Below, one piece after another: positions 12,468 through 15,677 of a stretch of 15,677 nt of DNA (positions are counted from its first letter, which is position 1; each line of letters starts with the position of its first letter). The translations under genes and the position numbers were made by a program. This DNA is from Spartobacteria bacterium (GTDB lineage: Bacteria > Verrucomicrobiota > Verrucomicrobiia > Chthoniobacterales > Chthoniobacteraceae): NCBI GenBank assembly GCA_025355595.1, contig JANXZI010000191.1, positions 1 to 15,677 on the forward strand, read 5' to 3'. The notes beneath the pieces are model-generated. The model had not been told where the DNA came from and did not search any database. It saw only the letters and a list, made by a program, of their open reading frames with translations.

Positions 12468-15269
12468 ATGATCGAAGAACAAACTGAGCCCTGCACCGAG
12501 TGCGGATCGCTGCTGGAAGTCACCGGCGCGCCGCTGTTCGCGGAGCGGACGTGCCCGGTCTGCAACGAGCAGATCCACGTCCACCGGCAGTTCGCGAATT
12601 ACGAGCTGATCTCGGTCCTCGGCCAGGGTGGACAGGGCACGGTGTATCGCGCGACGGATCAGAATCTGCACCGGCAGGTCGCGTTGAAAGTCCTGCGGCT
12701 CGAGCAGGGCAGCGATCCGGAATTTGTGAAGCTCTTCGAGCACGAGGCGAAACTCACGGCCTCGATCAACCATCCGAATGTCGTGCGCGTGTATTCGTTC
12801 GGCACGGTGGAGGACCGCGTGTATCTCGCGATGGAACTCGTGGATGGCGGGACGCTTGATGACCTCATGGAAAAGGTCGGCCGCGTGCCCGAGGTGCGTG
12901 TGCTGGAGGTGGCCATCCAAGTCGCACAGGGACTGAAGGCGGGCTTTGAAAGCGGGCTGATCCATCGCGACGTGAAGCCGGGCAATATCCTCTTTGCGGG
13001 CGACGGCTCGGCAAAGGTCGTGGACTTCGGCCTCGCCGTCTTCCACGAGCAGGAGGCTGCACAGACTGGCGACATCTGGGGCACGCCGTACTACCTCTCG
13101 CCGGAGCGGCTGAACCGCCAGCAGGAGGATTTCCGCAGCGACATTTACTCGCTCGGCGCATCGCTTTTCCACGCCATCGCGGGACGCCCGCCCTTCGAGG
13201 CGGAGGATGCGTCGCACGTCGCGCTGAAGCACCTGAGCACGCAGGCGGTGAGCATCCAGACCTTCGCGCCGGGCGTGTCGAATGCGACAGCCTACGTGAT
13301 CAACCGCACGCTCCTAAAGAACCGTGAGGAGCGGCCCGCGAGCTACGAGGAATTCATCAAGCAGCTCCAGTACGCGCGCGACGAAGTGGAGGCGCGCAAC
13401 CGCAAGGGCGGCGGCGGCCCGGCAAATTCACGGGTGGTGCTCGAGGATGCGCGGAGCAAGCGGATGATGAACTGGATCACGATGGTGATCTTCGTGGCGC
13501 TCGTGGCGGGGCTCGGTGTCGGCGGATTTTTTCTTTTCCGCGGCAGCGAGAAACCGCCGGAGGGACCGGCGACGGTCCAGTTTGGCGAGGGCTGGGTGCC
13601 GGCGAGACAGCTTCTGCTCGATCGGAAATGGCCGGAGGCAAGGGCGGCATTCTCAGCGCTCGCGGGGAAAAGCTCCGGCGGATCGCCGCAGTCCGACTGG
13701 GCGATCATCCACGAGGCGCTGGCCGCGCAGTTCGACGAGGGCGGCGAGGCGGCGGCGCGCATCATGGGCCGGCTCCCGGACAGCTCCACGCCGCTTCGGA
13801 AATTTTTCAGCACGCACATCCGCCCCAAGCTCGCGGCCGGCGACGCGATCCCCGCGTCCGAGGCCGGCGGCTTCAGCCCGACGACGCACGAGGCGCTCGG
13901 GACGCTGTTCCTCGCGCTGCGAAATTACGAGCTGGGCAGCGTTGAAAATGCGGGCCCGCTTTTCAGCCAGTTCACCGGCCTGAAGCCCGAGGCCGCCGTG
14001 GCGTGGATCGCGGAATTCAAGGATCTCGCCAAGCCGTACGAGCGTGAGTTCACCACCTACCATCTCGCCGCTGACGCGTGGAAAAATGCGCGCAATGAGC
14101 GCGAGCAGATCCAGGCCCTCGCCGCATTGCGCGGACTGCCCGGCAAGCTGCCAAAGGGAAGCAAGCTCCTCGCATCGGCCAACACACTGATCGCTGAAGC
14201 GCAGAAGCGCGTGGATGTGATCCGCACGGAAAAAAACAAGAACAACTACGCCTTCAAGGCCAAGGCCCGGGCCAGCGGATCGAACAACAACGAAGGCCCG
14301 GAGAAGGCGGTGGACGGTGACACCGGCTCGCGCTGGAGCGTCGGCGGCAATGCCGAAAAATGGCTCGCCCTCGATCTCGGCGCGTCGCGCAACATTTCCC
14401 GATGGGCGCTCACGACCGCCTCGCTCACCGACGGCAAGACCGAACAGAATCTCAGCGGCTTCAAGCTCCAGCGCAGCGACGACGGCAAGGCATGGACCGA
14501 CGTGGACGCGGTCGAGGACAACCGCAGCGCGATCGTCGATCGCGTGGTCGCGCCATTCGCCGCGAAGCAGGTGCGCATCCTCGTGACGAAGGAGACGCGC
14601 AAGCCTGCGGACAAAACGGCGCGCATCCAAGAGATCGTGCTCGGCACCGCGGCGGAACAGATCAAGCCAAGCTACGAAGCGGGCCAGAGCCTCGCGATGC
14701 GATTCTCGCTGAAGTCCGATTTCCTCACCGGCCCCGTCGGCGACACCGGCGCGGTGGGCAGCGCGCAGTTCGGCGATGCAGATGGAAAACTCACCGTGAA
14801 GGGCAGCGGCGGCGACATCTGGGGAAATGCGGATGCGTTTCAATTTGCCTGGCAGCCGGTGAGCGGTGACTGCGAACTCGTCGCGTGTGTCGCCTCGGTG
14901 CAGCCGCAATTTTCGCAGGCAAAGGTCGGCATCATGATCCGCGCGGACTTTGCGAAGGACGCCAGCCACGTCGGAGCGTTCGCGTCTTCGGGGAACAAGA
15001 TCCAATTCCTGACCCGCGTCGGAAACGGCAAGCCCACCGTGTCGAAGGAAAAAACGGTGAAGCCCGTTCCGCTCTGGCTGAAGCTCGTGCGCACGGGCGC
15101 GACGGTCACCTGCTACGATTCCGCCGACGGCATGACGTGGACGGAGAACGGCCACGACACCCTGGCCAATGTCGAAGGCCCGGCATTCGTCGGCCTCGCC
15201 GTGTGCTCGCACACTCGCGGGCAGCTCGCCACCGCGGTGTTCACCGACGTGAAGCTGCAGAAGAAGTGA
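12468..15269 (+). CDS. Membrane Ser/Thr protein kinase (PknB-type) with extracytoplasmic F5/8C and DUF1349-like domains
   Basis: 933 residues. A small zinc-ribbon-like N-terminus has Cys9/Cys12 and Cys29/Cys32. The kinase domain (about 45-305) has the loop LGQGGQGTVY (51-60), Lys74 in VALKVL, Glu93, HRDVKPGN (166-173), DFG (186-188) and SPE (211-213), all intact. Residues 336-357 (ITMVIFVALVAGLGVGGFFL) form one membrane helix, so the rest lies outside the cytoplasm. A helical region with TPR-like spacing spans about 375-590. About 592-728 resembles an F5/8 type C (discoidin) domain (AVDGDTGSRWSVGGNAEKWL, then GFKLQRSDDGKAW). About 740-933 resembles DUF1349/concanavalin-like folds (VGIMIRADFAKDASHVGAF, then WLKLVRTGATVTCYDSADGM). 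A kinase that senses carbohydrate or surface ligands is the likely role. The ATG at 12468 follows a pyrimidine-rich leader with no Shine-Dalgarno sequence. Confidence 0.92.
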   Translation: MIEEQTEPCTECGSLLEVTGAPLFAERTCPVCNEQIHVHRQFANYELISVLGQGGQGTVYRATDQNLHRQVALKVLRLEQGSDPEFVKLFEHEAKLTASINHPNVVRVYSFGTVEDRVYLAMELVDGGTLDDLMEKVGRVPEVRVLEVAIQVAQGLKAGFESGLIHRDVKPGNILFAGDGSAKVVDFGLAVFHEQEAAQTGDIWGTPYYLSPERLNRQQEDFRSDIYSLGASLFHAIAGRPPFEAEDASHVALKHLSTQAVSIQTFAPGVSNATAYVINRTLLKNREERPASYEEFIKQLQYARDEVEARNRKGGGGPANSRVVLEDARSKRMMNWITMVIFVALVAGLGVGGFFLFRGSEKPPEGPATVQFGEGWVPARQLLLDRKWPEARAAFSALAGKSSGGSPQSDWAIIHEALAAQFDEGGEAAARIMGRLPDSSTPLRKFFSTHIRPKLAAGDAIPASEAGGFSPTTHEALGTLFLALRNYELGSVENAGPLFSQFTGLKPEAAVAWIAEFKDLAKPYEREFTTYHLAADAWKNARNEREQIQALAALRGLPGKLPKGSKLLASANTLIAEAQKRVDVIRTEKNKNNYAFKAKARASGSNNNEGPEKAVDGDTGSRWSVGGNAEKWLALDLGASRNISRWALTTASLTDGKTEQNLSGFKLQRSDDGKAWTDVDAVEDNRSAIVDRVVAPFAAKQVRILVTKETRKPADKTARIQEIVLGTAAEQIKPSYEAGQSLAMRFSLKSDFLTGPVGDTGAVGSAQFGDADGKLTVKGSGGDIWGNADAFQFAWQPVSGDCELVACVASVQPQFSQAKVGIMIRADFAKDASHVGAFASSGNKIQFLTRVGNGKPTVSKEKTVKPVPLWLKLVRTGATVTCYDSADGMTWTENGHDTLANVEGPAFVGLAVCSHTRGQLATAVFTDVKLQKK

Positions 15270-15287
15270 ATCGCCGACGCTTCGCGG

Positions 15288-15310
15288 ATGACGGGGACGC
15301 AGTTCGTCAT
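15288..15310. other. Small stem-loop downstream of the kinase gene
   Basis: ATGACG (15288-15293) pairs with CGTCAT (15305-15310) around an 11-nt loop, followed by TCGTGATTC. There is no T-run. It may be a degenerate copy of an intergenic repeat with units like GTCATTCGT, and it could end the kinase mRNA. Confidence 0.3.
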
Positions 15311-15319
15311 TCGTGATTC

Positions 15320-15348
15320 TTGTGCCGCGCCGCGCACCCTGCTATCCG
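15320..15348 (+). promoter_or_regulatory. Promoter-like pair of ppnP, suggesting a leaderless mRNA
   Basis: TTGTGC (15320-15325), a 17-bp spacer, TATCCG (15343-15348). The expected start of transcription, about 7 bases after the -10, coincides with the ATG at 15356. No Shine-Dalgarno sequence is present. Confidence 0.4.
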
Positions 15349-15355
15349 CCGCGCG

Positions 15356-15670
15356 ATGCAATTCACCAACGTCACCGCAATCGCCAAGGCCAACGTTTAT
15401 TTCGAAGGCAAAGTCACCAGCCACACCATCCTCCTCGCCGGCGGGGAAAAGAAGACTCTCGGGCTGATTTATCCCGGCAAATTCCACTTCGGCACCGGCA
15501 AGGCCGAGCGCATGGAGATCACCGCGGGCATGTGCAGCGTGAAACTCGACGGCAGCGGCGACACGCACCGCTTCGGCGAAGGCACCCACTTCGCCGTGCC
15601 GGCGAACAGCGGCTTCGACATCGAGGTCGCCGATGGCATCTGCGAATACGTGTGCTCTTTCCTCGACTGA
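15356..15670 (+). CDS. ppnP: Pyrimidine/purine nucleoside phosphorylase (PpnP, formerly DUF1255)
   Basis: 104 residues from the ATG at 15356; E. coli PpnP has 94. PpnP is a small cupin-fold cytosolic enzyme that splits nucleosides with phosphate to give base and ribose 1-phosphate, for several purines and pyrimidines. Family features: ANVYFEGKVTSHTI near the start, TLGLIYPGKFHFGTGKAERM, the ITAGMCSVKLDG strand pair, FGEGTHFAVPANSGFDIEV, and the Tyr/Cys-containing end CEYVCSFLD. The open frame extends upstream, but those residues do not look like the family. The gene follows the kinase gene by 86 bp and probably has its own promoter. Confidence 0.93.
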   Translation: MQFTNVTAIAKANVYFEGKVTSHTILLAGGEKKTLGLIYPGKFHFGTGKAERMEITAGMCSVKLDGSGDTHRFGEGTHFAVPANSGFDIEVADGICEYVCSFLD

Positions 15671-15677
15671 ACCGCGC

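Noticed and set aside
12021..13232. 403-codon minus-strand frame spanning the hairpin and the start of the kinase gene
   Set aside because: Runs through a repeat and is antisense to the kinase domain and overlapping the MFS N-terminus; no recognisable protein.
13653..15212. Long open frame (519 codons) antisense to the kinase gene
   Set aside because: Low-complexity Arg/Ala/Glu-rich translation opposite a gene with clear domains; shadow.

Overview
This is a GC-rich bacterial chromosome segment with closely packed genes on both strands. No single gene fixes the taxon. My best inference is a member of the Verrucomicrobiota or a close PVC relative. The reasons are an MglA-type GTPase with a roadblock partner, an archaeal/eukaryote-type ProS, a eukaryote-type (GSII) glutamine synthetase, a large Ser/Thr kinase with F5/8C and DUF1349-like extracytoplasmic domains, very weak Shine-Dalgarno signals, and intergenic gaps filled with degenerate inverted repeats. 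The region looks like ordinary chromosome: I see no phage, plasmid, IS transposase, rRNA, tRNA or CRISPR array.

Layout. 1-676 (+): the 3' end of an mglA-like GTPase and a roadblock/LC7 gene. 776-1233 (-): two overlapping small membrane-protein genes. 1347-2264 (+): a DMT/EamA transporter, convergent with proS. 2277-7100 (-): a long same-strand run, read from 7100 downwards as a very small kinase-like protein, a PP2C phosphatase, an orphan small protein, a small protein with a nucleotidyltransferase, a second paralogous small protein with a nucleotidyltransferase, and proS. 7224-8452 (+): glutamine synthetase II behind a near-perfect sigma-54 promoter, with a structured leader and a strong intrinsic terminator. 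8795-9910 (+): a site-2 protease with two CBS domains. 10103-12226 (-): a glycosyltransferase that has only its N-terminal domain, and an MFS transporter carrying two EF-hand loops. 12468-15269 (+): a 933-residue membrane Ser/Thr kinase. 15356-15670 (+): ppnP nucleoside phosphorylase.

The most unusual content is: (i) the tandemly duplicated small-protein/nucleotidyltransferase cassettes, which look like a toxin-antitoxin module, share the same 14-bp gene overlap and have one copy bracketed by a 24-bp direct repeat; (ii) the 135-residue kinase paired with PP2C; (iii) the EF-hand insertion between the first two membrane segments of the MFS carrier; (iv) the sigma-54 promoter of glnII, which points to RpoN/nitrogen control; and (v) four different hairpin-forming repeat elements in four of the gaps between 8.4 and 12.4 kb.

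Gene starts were mostly chosen from conserved N-termini, paralogue comparison and gene overlaps, because Shine-Dalgarno sequences are nearly absent. All identity estimates were made by eye.
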